Notes under the pieces: generated by a model | Seen by the model: the letters and a program-made list of their open reading frames with translations, nothing else | Told to the model about the DNA's origin: nothing | Databases searched by the model: none | Assembly (NCBI GenBank): GCA_002104985.1 | Contig: MCGO01000197.1 | Coordinates: 1-64,000 of the forward strand | Direction of reading: 5' to 3' | DNA: 64,000 nt | Source: Rhizoclosmatium globosum | Lineage: Eukaryota > Chytridiomycota > Chytridiomycetes > Chytridiales > Chytriomycetaceae | Part shown: one piece after another, positions 41,730 to 51,767 of the stretch | How the letters are laid out: every line of letters begins with the position of its first letter | Numbering within the stretch: position 1 is the first letter of the stretch | Translations under genes and position numbers: made by a program

Positions 41730-42693
41730 AGTGAAGTTCTGGTCAGCAGGCGGCGTTGATGCGAGATCTTTCTTTCTCCAATTCTTCCATCTGGGAACTC
41801 ATAATCATATAACACGAGCATGTTCGGCGCAGCGGCGGAATTTACTGAATTTCTTGCCAGTTGATTTGGCAGCATGTTCAACTCGGTGTTGAAGCATAAT
41901 GTATGTAGTACTTGCACGAACCACAGTAGCTATAGCTTCAAGTGCGTGGCGGCTCAATGCAGCTTCAAAGTCTGGATCAGATAGGGTTGCTGGCTCTGCT
42001 TCATTGTTGGACTTAGCAGGTTCAGTGCCAGGGCTTGAGGCTTCAGAGTCAGATGCTGAATCTGAGTCTGACATAAGGACTTGACCTTCCTGAAAAGGTG
42101 TTGCATATAAGATATGAATTCATCTAAATCACTGGTACCAAGGGAAATAGACGACTTGGAAACCTTTGCTCGAAGACAACGTGGCTTTTGTGGAGGTTCA
42201 CTCGAAGACTAGCAGCTACATGGTTGCTTTTGCAGGCTTTGACCAGGCTCTTGGAGGAGACGAGAAATATCCTCACGTTCTCTGGCAAGGCGAGGGCCAT
42301 TGATTAAAAGTCCTGAAAAAATAATGGGCTGGAACTGTCAGCAGAATCTATAGGAAAATATAAAGAATGTTACATTTTGCTTGGCGTATTGAGGAATACT
42401 AACTATGGGCCATAGATTCGCCAACAGGCTGGACTTTAGAGAATAGCTTCTCAAGACTTGCCTCATCGTCAGTCATGATAGTATCATCTAAAGATTTGTA
42501 TGATTGTTAAATAAGAATTTGAAGGAATTATGATAGTTTACAGCTATTCACCTTCATCTTCCAAAGAAACTGCCTCAACATCCCCTTTATACGTCATCTC
42601 AGACTTGGAAAGTGTAGTAGCATCGGTGTCCCAACCAGACTCTGGAGTGTCAGATTCGGAGTCAACAAGTGCTTCAGGTACCTTGAAACCATG

Positions 42694-43319
42694 TCAATGA
42701 AAAAATTCATCTTCAACCGGAGTCACTGGCATTGATGTCTGCATGGCATCAGCATGGACCTTGACAAACGGATTTACCACTGTTGGATCAAAGGTCTTTC
42801 CAAGAAAGATGGTGGGGCACCAGCAAACGTGAAATACTTCAACTGGCTTTTGAAGGCAATAGTTCCGAACAATCATGATAGTACGCGACTTGTATGCAAG
42901 AAAGGCGACAGGCTCTGCTTTGATCATTCTACCGTAGTTCGTTTCAACTGGCGTATATCCCAACGTACCCATGGAAATGAAGTAACTGTAAATAGTTGTT
43001 ACTCTCCAGAATTGAGTATAAAGAATGTTTGAAAGACTCACTTGTAGTATGGTTGTACCTTGGTGATATGTTCATACGGTGACATTGCGCGTATTCCATT
43101 TTTAGGAGCGGCAGTTACGAGTGAATTAATGACAAAGACTGCAAGTTGAATTGCAAAGCAGTAGAAATCCGTTGGGAACAAGGATGTCAGCAATTCCAAT
43201 TCAGCTCTGTCGCAGTAGATTCCAAGAGGGTGTTCGACCAAACTAAATTCTTGAGTGTAAGCTGGTGCAAGTCGGAGTTCCACTTCAACATCAGAATGGG
43301 AGAGGCACCAAGTTTCCAT
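42694..43319 (-). pseudogene. Copia integrase, C-terminal part
   Basis: Fragments fit the end of the integrase core: LAPAYTQEFSLVEHPLGIYC, AIQLAVFVINSLVTAAPKNG, MSPYEHITKVQPYY, then the GKQ-like downstream domain with GTLGYTPVETNYGRMIKAEP. The N-terminal HHCC finger and the first catalytic Asp are not seen. A frame change occurs near 43040. Confidence 0.7.
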
Positions 43320-43618
43320 CCACTTGGTATCAAGTTCACCTCTGTCGCCTCCAATTACAAGAATCTGTTACCCATACTTGAGCTCTAAAGTGTTCAGAAA
43401 ACGAGTGAATCAGATGGTAAACTCTGCTTTTGACTTGAGCGGTAGAATCCACATATATTTGGTGTATCGGCATTGGATGAATGCTATATACCTGTAACCA
43501 CGAATAGTGCAAAAACCAATCGGATAAAGGTCTTTGTATATGTGGCTTAACATGTGAATTGGCCTGTCTGATGGCACGATTTCAATGAGTTGTCAAAGCA
43601 ATTTTTGTTACACGTGGA

Positions 43619-43912
43619 TTGAATGTTTTCAATAAACGTATCCGTTCTTTGATTGATTCTGGTGCTTCTTTGATTATGACTCCCTGTTTAGAACATTTTG
43701 TTCCTGGGACCTACCAGCCAGTTGAAGATGAATTTGTATATATGGCCAACGAAAACAAAATCCCAATAGTCGGTACTGGTACCATCCAAATGTTCAGTAA
43801 CCCTGAGAGACTGATTGAAGGCGCTCTTCATGTCCCTCAGCTTACAGACATGCTTGTGTCAATTTCCCACTTGTTACGTGACTCAAAAGATGCCACTTGT
43901 CAACTTCATTGA
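43619..43912 (+). pseudogene. Copia protease segment on the opposite strand
   Basis: An aspartic-protease segment IRSLIDSGASLIMTPCLEHF (DSGA active site) with the usual downstream ANENKIPIVGTGTIQM and LHVPQLTDMLVSISHLLRD. All other coding parts of this retrotransposon are on the minus strand, so this ~0.3-0.5 kb piece is inverted in place (between gag and integrase). Confidence 0.8.
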
Positions 43913-43919
43913 CTTGAAG

Positions 43920-45479
43920 AAGCGTTGAGCCTCTCTGGATTCTACTTGCCTGCGAGCTTACGGACTTGCTTCTCAACGTCCTTGTTAGATTTTGAAGTCT
44001 GGGCAATGAAGTGTAAGAACCATTGTCGGAATCATATTTGTCCATGGACTCAGAGTCACTGGAGGATTCAGCAAGAGTAGGCATATCAAAATCAGAATTG
44101 GAGGGGGAGGAATCGTCCAAATCGGCATTTTCACTCACCTTCAGAATCAATCTGAGAGCCTTCTTGTCAATCTTGATGTCTTTCTCGTCATCACTGGCAC
44201 TGTTGGAGTAGTAGTCTGTTTCATACTCGGTGTCAGCAGCATTCGCACGCTTCTTGCGACGGTTGTTTCAGTCAGAGTCAGAAGCGTCGCGAGCAGAACG
44301 GTGGCGCTTGTCAGTTTTTCTTCTGTCACGGTCTTGGGAACTTGAAGAAGGACCAGAGTTTGAGGTAGGGGAAGACTGGGTGGTCTTAGATTTCTCTAAG
44401 CGTTGGGTCAGATCAACAGCCTCTCCTTTCTCAATCAGACTGGCAGCAAAACAATAATGGCAAAGGAGATGTGTTGGACCTCTGGTTGATTGATGGAGGC
44501 GACACGTATTGTTAAGATTGGCTTTGTATCCATTGTCAGAAAGCCAAGTCTCAAGCTCCTTAAACTTTGACACCATTGGTGAAGATTTGGTTCTCCCCTA
44601 TGGCTTGATGTTAGTTATTTATCAAAACCAATAGTTGGAGATAATGATGATGACTTACAGCATTTGCTCTGATATTCTTGTCAGACTTGTCAGATGGGTC
44701 AGAAAGGTTGCGAGCATTGGTCAAAGTGCTTGTCAACTTGGTGATAAGAGCTTCCATATTTGGAAACAACCTGTAACCGTCTTTCTCGATATCAAGTCGG
44801 ATTCCAATGAAGCGGCTTCCAAGGACCGAACTATCTGGCATGTTCTTGTGGACAAGGGCCAGAGTGAGGACAAGAGAGAAGATATCGGCAGCCTTTTCCG
44901 CATCAGTGTCATTGAACTGGAAATGCTGGAAAACAGCCTTGATTTGCTGCAGACCTTGGGAAGACTTCTTGAGCTTTTCGACGAAAGCTTCCCACTTCTC
45001 CAAACTGTTCCGATGCTCCTTCGACAGTCCAGACTGCATGAGGTTGTTCAAGAACGTGGTGAAGTTCATCTGTGTGATGAAAAGTCGATTAGTCATCATT
45101 ACAAAGTCGAATTTGAAATGGATAAGGCAACCCGGTCATCTTGTTGGAAAACAGATCGCGCAGCAGCGAATACATTCAAAAGAGTTGGGATGGCCTTGAA
45201 AGTTGGGTCCTCCTGGATCTCTTTCCACTTGATGGAAGAGAACTGCTGGGAGTAGCTACGGAGGGCAGCGGCTTGACCATCAATAAACTTGCAATGTTGT
45301 TCCTTCCGCTTGTTGTTGATGTCATCGACTTCCTTTTGGTGTCTCAAAGCGGCATCAACTAATGCGTTGTGATTGAGTTGATTTGTCTGGAAAACAGCCA
45401 GATCCGACGGCTTGTCACTTTCCACAGTTACTTCGTAAGGCTGCCCACCATTCTCGGAGGTGACCGCCTTTTTCACCAT
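43920..45479 (-). pseudogene. Copia gag and linker
   Basis: Gag frames on the minus strand: SENGGQPYEVTVESDKPSDL (45479 onward), MMTNRLFITQMNFTTFLNNL...SLEKWEAFVEKLKKSSQGLQ and MPDSSVLGSRFIGIRLDIEK. A zinc-knuckle-like segment CRLHQSTRGPTHLLCHYCF lies near 44500 and an acidic Ser-rich linker (44150-43920) leads to the inverted protease. Small intron-like or frame breaks occur near 45110, 44600 and 44270. Confidence 0.7.
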
Positions 45480-45708
45480 TATAGGTTTGGAGCGGTTGTG
45501 GGAGCGAAGATCTCGTAGGAAGCGAGCACAAGCATGGATTGGAGGTCGGGATTGACGAGAGACGGGTAGAGTTGCCTGATGTAGGCCTCATTCTCATCAA
45601 GCGACGTGGACACCATGTGTGGAGCGAAAGCATACACAGGCTTGGGGCGGTGGACGTCGGTAGTGTTTACAGTAGACTTGCTTGACCCAGTCATTAACGG
45701 TGTAGTTG

Positions 45709-45996
45709 TGTTAGGACGGGCGACTTGTGTGGCAGGCACTGGAAGTGTTCGTTGTAAAAAAGCGAAGAACCGGGATCACGTGTGCAATCCACGGACGGAC
45801 GGGAGTGGTCGGAAGTGGAGTTCCTATCAGTCCCGGTCTGGAATCTCCACGCAACCCCGTCACGCTCACCTTGATGTCGCTTATCACACTTCCAACTACG
45901 TACCTCCTGCTTGGGTAAGTTAGTCGGTTCTGTAGTGGAATGGTGAGGGAGTGGGTGCAGACTAACCTGTCGAGTGAAGACTTCTCCGTCGTAACA
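45709..45996 (-). repeat. 5' LTR of Copia
   Basis: 288 bp, TG...CA ends, followed by the GAAAC target duplication at 45997-46001. Confidence 0.9.
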
Positions 45997-45999
45997 GAA

Positions 46000-46094
46000 A
46001 CTGTCCACATATGTTCTGCAAAGTAAACAAACGCATTACTAAATTCAACCTCAGCTTCATTGTCTTGCAATTCGTCAATAAGAATTGAGGTCAT
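46000..46094 (-). pseudogene. 5' coding fragment of the MULE Ulp1-like ORF
   Basis: MTSILIDELQDNEAEVEF and AFVYFAEHMWTV run to the Copia insertion site. The reading frame resumes at 39452 on the other side. Confidence 0.55.
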
Positions 46095-46221
46095 TTGTTG
46101 ACTTGTTTAGTGGCTTTAACCTCCTCTCCTGTCTTTTTGAAACTCCGAAAACAATAATTAGAAATAATATTTATTATGTTTACATTTTCAGAGCTTTTCT
46201 CAGAGGATTAGGTTATGCCTT

Positions 46222-46347
46222 GAAAGATTTAAAGGGTATGTGCGAGATAAGATAGTTGGTCCTATTTCACACGTACCCGTGCGGTTCTTATTTCACACGG
46301 GATGTGTGGATAAGGACGACATGGGTACGTGCGAAATAGATTTTTCC
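46222..46347 (-). repeat. right TIR of the MULE
   Basis: Inverted partner of 31434-31555. Reads AAAGGGTATGTGCGAGATAA...GTGCGAAATAGATTTTTCC. Confidence 0.8.
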
Positions 46348-47616
46348 CCTTTTCTTGTTTTACTGTCGGAGTTTGTTACTTACTTTTGTTTTATCTCCAG
46401 TTCCATTTCAGTCTTATACGTAGCGTCTTTCCCTATTCATTTTGTTCGACCGAGTTTTCTTGGGAGCGACGTTCAGCAGGTTCAAGTGTGATTCAAAACC
46501 ACTCTATCTCCCCACTGTATTCTAAATTACCCAATCTAAATAAATTGAAGAAGTTACCCAAAAACAGAGCAAGTGGTGTGGTCAAGTCGACCGAATCAAC
46601 GCTTCCCGCAAGACCTTCGAGTCTCAACGAGGTTACTAACACCCTCGGGTCGCTCAGCTCAACCGCAGCCTGTGTTCTCAATAGCTATGCACCGCCATGG
46701 AGAAAGGGTACGAGTTACGAAGGCACACTATCGAGTGCTCCTCTCATGGTGGTGGATTGAGTTTCCATACTGGCCCACAATATTGTGCTCGCAAACAGTC
46801 TGTCAAAACTACAAACAGTTGTTTCTGTCCGGTTTCGCTGCAGTTTCAAGTGTCTCAACGGATACTGGAGGAGATGACGCTTTTCTGAATCAAGTGCGGT
46901 AGGTTTGGTTCATAATGTTCTGGCCATAATCTGATTTATACTTCTTTTGATTGTAGACCGCTATTGCATACCGTGTCTTTGTGGAGTCTGGCCGAAGGGT
47001 GTCTCTTATCATCATTGACCATATTAAGTTCTAACCTGTTCTACTGATGAAGGTCAACCTATCCACGAAGTTCTACGTCAAACACCCATATATTTGGCTC
47101 GATCTGGAAAAGTGTACCTGGCTCTGCTAATATTTTGTTTTGCCTCATCCAAAGTCTCGCCCTGCTGTATTATTTATAATGGATATTAAGAATAAATGAA
47201 TAAGCTGTTTACATATGTATGTCTTTAAGGAACCTGGATCGGAAGATCGTTATGTTGAGCAGCCATCTCCATGCATGCAAGCGGCTACTGCGAGGAAAAT
47301 CCAATGGTTTCCGCCACTTTCGACTTCCATAGAACGTTCGTTTAACCGTCAGGATAACGCGGCAGATACGTTTACGTACAGTATCTGCCTATCGGATCTT
47401 CCGGATATCGGCACCGATTCCGACGGGATATCCGCTCAATCAGCCGTCGAAATCCGTATGGTAAAGTTCTAGGGGTGTATATATATACGTTAAGACAAGG
47501 CTCATGGACTTGGAGCTTATGGAAATGGGTTGTTACACCACAAGCCCAACAACATGCAGATCTGATGATCAACAGCACTCAACCTGTGACAAACGCATGG
47601 AACGAGAAAAGGTGGC
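46348..47616. other. intergenic region, nothing recognised
   Basis: About 1.27 kb between the MULE and EXORDIUM-like copy 3. Open frames at 46.3-46.9 kb on the plus strand show no domain, no codon pattern like the neighbours and no intron support. No homology to the region upstream of copy 2 was seen apart from the promoter box. Confidence 0.5.
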
Positions 47617-47636
47617 GCGCCACCTGGGTATAAGAA
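47617..47636 (+). promoter_or_regulatory. promoter of EXORDIUM-like copy 3
   Basis: GCGCCACCTGGGTATAAGAA about 60 nt before the ATG, matching the boxes of the other two copies. A GGTGGCGCGCCACC palindrome overlaps it. Confidence 0.55.
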
Positions 47637-47691
47637 CTGAAAGCAGTGAGCCCATAATAGACCCACCATCAAAAAGAAAACACAACCAAAA

Positions 47692-48884
47692 ATGCTCTTG
47701 ACTCTTGTCCTCGCTTCCGCTGCCTTCGTTGCCACCGCTCCAATTGGAGAGACTCTCCCACACAGTGTCTCATGGCACTTGAAGGATGGAGTCAAGAAGC
47801 ATGAAGCCCTCAACCTCGCCGCTTCTTCTGCTCACTTGACGTACTACGGTGGACCAGTTATTTCAAATGGTACGGAATGCTTTCCTTTTCTACATTAAAA
47901 GTGCTGACACATCCAACCAACAATAAATCAGTCGAGGTTCACCCAATCTACTACGGTGCCGCTCAATACCAGTCCCAAACTGACGCTTTCTACGCTGGTG
48001 TCACTCAGTCTGCTTGGTACGACGTTTTGGCTCAATACAATGTCAACCGCGGTTCCGCCGTTCCAGGATTCTCCGTCGCTGCCACCAAGACTTCTTTGGA
48101 CGACGTCAACGACATCCAGCCATTCCTTACCAATTTGATCAAGACTGGACAGATCAAGCCAACTGCCAACACCTACTACCCAATTCACTTTGCGCCTGGA
48201 ATCAGTATTACCCAGGGAGGAGGTTCTTCTTGTTCTGTCTTCTGTGCTTACCACGGAACCATTGATATTTCCTCTCTCAATGTTGGCACCCAGTACCTCT
48301 TCTACGGTGTTATGCCAGACCAGGGAGGTTCTTGTGCCGGTGGTTGTGGAAGCAACCCATCCCAGATCAACAACATGTTCTCCGTCGCGTCTCACGAGCT
48401 CGCTGAAGCTGCCACTGATGCTGCTGTTGGTGTTTCTACTGTTATTGGAGCCCCACTTGCTTGGTACGACCAGACCAACGGAGAGATTGGAGACATCTGT
48501 AATGCTCAACAAGGAAGTACAGTTGGTGGAGATGGAGTTACCTACGTTATTCAGAAGATTTGGTCTAACTCTGACAACGCGTGTGTGGCCAGCAGTGGAA
48601 AGCCCGTAGTTACCACTACTGCTGCTGTTGTCAAAACTACCACTACAACTAAGGTTGTTGTTCCACCTACCACCACTGCTGCTGTCGTCAAGACTACAAC
48701 CGCTGCTGTTGTCAAGACTACCACTGCTGCTGTTGTCAAGACTACCACTCCAGCTGGTGGAAAGACCTACGTTGCTGGCCAGCTGTGTACAACTTACGGA
48801 ACCTGGGCTTGCAGTAACTCACTTATCTGCAGCTACAACCCAGGCCTTGTTTGGGTCCAAGTTGGTTCGGTTTCTTCTTGCTAA
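47692..48884 (+). CDS. EXORDIUM-like secreted protein, copy 3
   Basis: Exon 1 is 47692-47869, the intron 47870-47931 and exon 2 47932-48884; 376 residues. Same architecture as copy 2: signal peptide, EXORDIUM/PHI-1 core with HELAE and EIGDIC, Thr-rich linker, C-terminal Cys module. The signal peptide (MLLTLVLASAAFVATAPIGE) and the last residues (VQVGSVSSC) differ from copy 2, as do the promoter and 3' UTR. Between them only about three nucleotide differences were found in ~1.1 kb (for example CTCTTC/TTTTC near 48298, GCTTGG/GCGTGG near 48463, CAGCTG/CAGCCG near 48781), the intron included. That pattern fits gene conversion. It is followed by a 26-nt C run. Confidence 0.88.
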
Positions 48885-48909
48885 ATGATTCGCATTTAGT
48901 TCTATATTT

Positions 48910-48935
48910 CCCCCCCCCCCCCCCCCCCCCCCCCC
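48910..48935. repeat. poly(C) tract, 26 nt
   Basis: Uninterrupted run of C in the 3' flank of EXORDIUM-like copy 3. Confidence 0.9.
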
Positions 48936-49071
48936 TCCTAAGACTAGTTGATTAGTTCTCTATGGTCAGTACGAAGTAGAAATAAAAGGAAGTGGTGATA
49001 TTATTCTTCGGAACGCGGAACACAAAAGGTTGTTCCGGCCAAATTCAAATCAAATCCAAACTTGTCTCCAA

Positions 49072-50184
49072 ATGACGCAACACCCACGCTTATTCGAGCC
49101 CATCCAACTTGGTCGCTACCAATTGAAGCATCGTATTGCACTTGCTCCTCTTACCCGCTGCCGTGCCGATGAAACGGATGGCGAAGGGAATGGGCAGCTG
49201 CCAAACGAGTTGATGGTGCCCATCCTCTCCCGTCAAAAAACCTTAATTGAAATCTTTCCATGTTAGGCAGAGTACTACGGCCAGCGTGCTAGTGACGGCG
49301 GACTCCTCATCAACGAAGCTACTCCAATCAACCCGTTGACTCGATTCAGCGAAAGAGTGCCTGGTATCTTCACCCAAAAGCAAATCGAACGATGGAGACT
49401 TTCTACAGATGCCGTTCATGCCAAGGGAGGTCTCATTTTCTTGCAGTTGTGGCACATTGGTTACCACTGCAGAGCTCGCTTTGACCCTGAGGGTCGCTTG
49501 CCACCTTCTGCATCTGTCATCTTGGGCGAGGAAACAGGAGAACCAAAGTCCAGAGAACTGTCTGTGGAAGAGATCAAGGAAATTGTTCAAGACTATGCAA
49601 CTGCTGCCAAAAACTCTATCGAGGCCGGCTTTGACGGTGTTGAGATCCACGGTGCCAATACCTACTTGATTGATCAGTTCTTGTCCGACAAAATTAACAA
49701 GCGAACTGACGATTACGGAGGCTCTGTTGAGAAACGATCCCGCTTCTTGCTTGAAGTTGTCGATGCAGTTGTCCAAGCTGTTGGTGCTGACCGCGTTGGA
49801 ATTCGCTTCTCTCCATGGACCATTTCTACTATTCCAGTAGAGCAATTCAGTTATGCCCTCGAAAAGCTCAATGCATACAATCTCGCGTTCGTTCACCTTG
49901 TCAGACAGCGTCTTGAAACTCCAGATGACGAAGGTCTCCGTGCTCTTCGCAACAGCTACAAGGGAGTTCTTATCCTTTGTCGTCAATACGAACCCGAGAC
50001 TGCTGAAAAAGCCGTTGCGGATGGACTGGCCGATATCATTGCGTTTGGCAAGCTGTTTATCTCAAACCCGGACCTTCCCAACAGAATCAGAAAAGGGGCT
50101 GCTCTCGCTCCTTGGGATGACAGCACGTTCTATTCCTCTGGACCAGTTGGTTACACTGATTACAAGTCGTTGGCGGAGGAATAA
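49072..50184 (+). CDS. Old Yellow Enzyme family NADH:flavin oxidoreductase, gene 1
   Basis: An FMN-dependent ene-reductase of the OYE family, acting on alpha,beta-unsaturated carbonyls and similar electrophiles; the natural substrate is unknown. Exon 1 (49072-49215) has FEPIQLGRYQLKHRIALAPL-TRCRADE, the intron is 49216-49266, and exon 2 continues AEYYGQRASDGGLLINEATP, FLQLWHIGYHCRA, DGVEIHGANTYLIDQFLSDK (the HxxN substrate-binding pair and the Tyr) and RTDDYGGSVEKRSRFLLEVV. The C-terminus has the FMN-phosphate segment ADIIAFGKLFISNPDLPNRI. Length (about 353 residues) is normal. A second OYE gene lies 5 kb away on the other strand. Confidence 0.9.
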
Positions 50185-50328
50185 ACGGGGCGCACCACTG
50201 AAATCTTTCTTTCCAGTCCATAATGACCAATACAAATGATTTATTTCAATCAAACCTTCGGGAGATACGAGATTTCCGAAAACGCTTTTCTTTTTTTCTA
50301 CTCCATCACTGTATCACCAACCAACACA

Positions 50329-51509
50329 ATGTCTCCTTCTGACTTGAAGCGTAAATCCGATTCCGCTGCGGCTCCAGCGCTTTCCGTTCCTGCTCCAACT
50401 AAGGCAGTTCCAGCTGGACCATGCAGAACTGTTCTAGCCAGCGAAGTTTGCACTTCTTTTGTGTGGGTATTCTCCTCGCATTTCACATGTCTCTGATTCC
50501 ATCCAAATCAAACAGAAATGATCTCAAAAAAGCCGTCGCTGCCAAAGAGAAGGCTCCTTTGCTCGTTGCTTTCCTGGCAAATGAAGATCCAGCAGGTTTG
50601 CATCGAAACTACTGTTAGGTGTTACAATGGCGTTTAACAATGTACTTTCTTTCAAACAATTAGCCAAGAAGTATGCTGAGTGGACTGGAAAGACTTGTGA
50701 GGAGGCTGGCTTCCGATTCGACCTTCGTGTTGTGCAGAAGCAAGAACTGGACGACAAGCTCTTTGAAGCCAACAACGATCCATCAGTTAACGGAATTATG
50801 ATCTATTACCCCATTTTCGGTGGAACGCAGGTCTGTTCTTTTGTCTGTTTTGCTCCCCTTTCTAACTCAGACACAACAGGATGCCTACTTGCAAAACAGT
50901 GTCAGTATCAAGAAAGACGTTGAAGGGCTCTGTCACACATATCGATACAACATGTATCGCAACATTCGATTCCTGGACGAGCAAGAGCGCTTCAAATGCA
51001 TCGTTCCTTGCACTCCCCTTGCTGTAATCAAAATCTTGGAACACATTGGTGTCTACAACCGTATCCTGAATGAGGGAAACCGCTTGTACGGCCAAACAAT
51101 CACAGTTGTTAACCGAAGTGAAGTCGTTGGACGTCCTCTCGCTGCCCTCCTTGCAAACGATGGAGCAAAGGTGTACAGTGCAGATGAAAACGGTCTGATT
51201 GAGTTCCACCGAGGTGATGGTCTCAAACTCAAGAAGCATGAAGTATTTGAGACAAACGTGACTTTGACTGAAGCTTTACGCGCGTCGGATGTTGTGATTA
51301 CTGGAGTGCCAACCGACAAGTTCAAGGTTGACACGAATTTATTGAAGGATGGTGTCATTGCTGTCAACTTCTCAACAGCAAAGAACTTTAAGGACGATAT
51401 CAAGCAAAAGGCTTCCATCTTTGTTCCATCTGTTGGAAAGGTTACTGTTGCGATGTTATTGAGAAACCTGTTGCGTTTGGAAGAGTACCAAAATTTGAAT
51501 GTGGTATAG
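50329..51509 (+). CDS. MTD1: NAD-dependent 5,10-methylenetetrahydrofolate dehydrogenase
   Basis: Monofunctional cytosolic methylene-THF dehydrogenase of one-carbon metabolism, like yeast Mtd1. Four exons can be phased: start at 50329 (MSPSDLKRKS, then AGPCRTVLASEV), intron about 50465-50517, exon with APLLVAFLANEDPA, intron about 50598-50664, exon AKKYAEWTGKTCEEAGFRFD...VNGIMIYYPIFGGTQ, intron 50831-50878, then DAYLQNSVSIKKDVEGLCHT...CIVPCTPLAVIKILEHIGVY. The NAD-binding part includes VVNRSEVVGRPLAALLANDG and SDVVITGVPTDKF, and the protein ends GKVTVAMLLRNLLRLEEYQN. Motif order and the missing synthetase domain fit MTD1 rather than trifunctional C1-THF synthase. A Ser/Ala/Pro-rich N-terminal extension precedes the catalytic part. 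Confidence 0.92.
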
Positions 51510-51767
51510 GCTTATGCTAGCTGATGCCCGTTATATTTTATTGAATTCGTTTTTGAAATACATGATGGTTCCGATTACTTGCCTTTTTAACGAGTTTGTT
51601 CTCGATTTTTCGTTCTACAACATCCTTTTTCGGATCTAATGCTTGTAACTTTGTGGCAGATCTTATTATTTGATCGACTTGTTTCATACTGATTCGGCGA
51701 GGAGCTTCAGGTTTATTGCGTGACCGGATCCGGATTTCCTCCGTCGCAAGTTTCACTTGGTATTCCG

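Larger units (their letters stand above)
39453..45996 (-). mobile_element. Ty1/Copia LTR retrotransposon
   Basis: Two LTRs (39453-39751 and 45709-45996) begin TGTTAGGACGGGCGACTTG and end CTCCGTCGTAACA. A 5-bp target duplication GAAAC is intact on both sides (ATGGAAAC|TGTTAGG and GTAACA|GAAACTGTCC). The coding strand is minus: gag, protease, integrase, RT, RNase H, which is Copia order. A polypurine tract (CACAGGGGGG) abuts the 3' LTR. The LTRs differ at about four positions plus an 11-bp indel, so the insertion is fairly recent, but the coding region has several frameshifts and an altered RT motif. Confidence 0.92.
31434..46347 (-). mobile_element. Mutator-like element (MULE) containing three nested transposons
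   Basis: Terminal inverted repeats of about 120-130 bp lie at 31434-31555 and 46222-46347 (GGAAAAATCTA...CACGTACCCATGTCGTCC on one side, GGACGACATGGGTACGTGC...TAGATTTTTCC on the other). The flanks CCCTTTTTC and CCCCTTTTC may be a mutated 9-bp target duplication, the size expected for Mutator. Element-own coding sequence on the minus strand is a SWIM-type transposase (31635-33913), a Ulp1-like protease ORF (38538-39452) and a short start segment (46000-46094). These are interrupted by a hAT (33952-35887), a pogo-like element (36423-38390) and a Copia element (39453-45996). Without them the MULE is about 4.4 kb. All its coding parts are broken. Confidence 0.75.

Noticed and set aside
31434..46347. 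Idea of a giant cargo-carrying element (Starship-like)
   Set aside because: No tyrosine recombinase (DUF3435) captain gene and no cargo genes; contents are ordinary nested transposons.
46329..46902. Plus-strand frames right of the MULE terminal repeat
   Set aside because: Start inside the terminal repeat region and show no recognisable protein features; frames change without plausible introns.
47692..48884. Idea that the two EXORDIUM copies are long terminal repeats or duplication ends of one giant transposon
   Set aside because: The shared part begins inside exon 1 and ends before the stop codon, and the nest between them has its own MULE termini; conversion explains it better.
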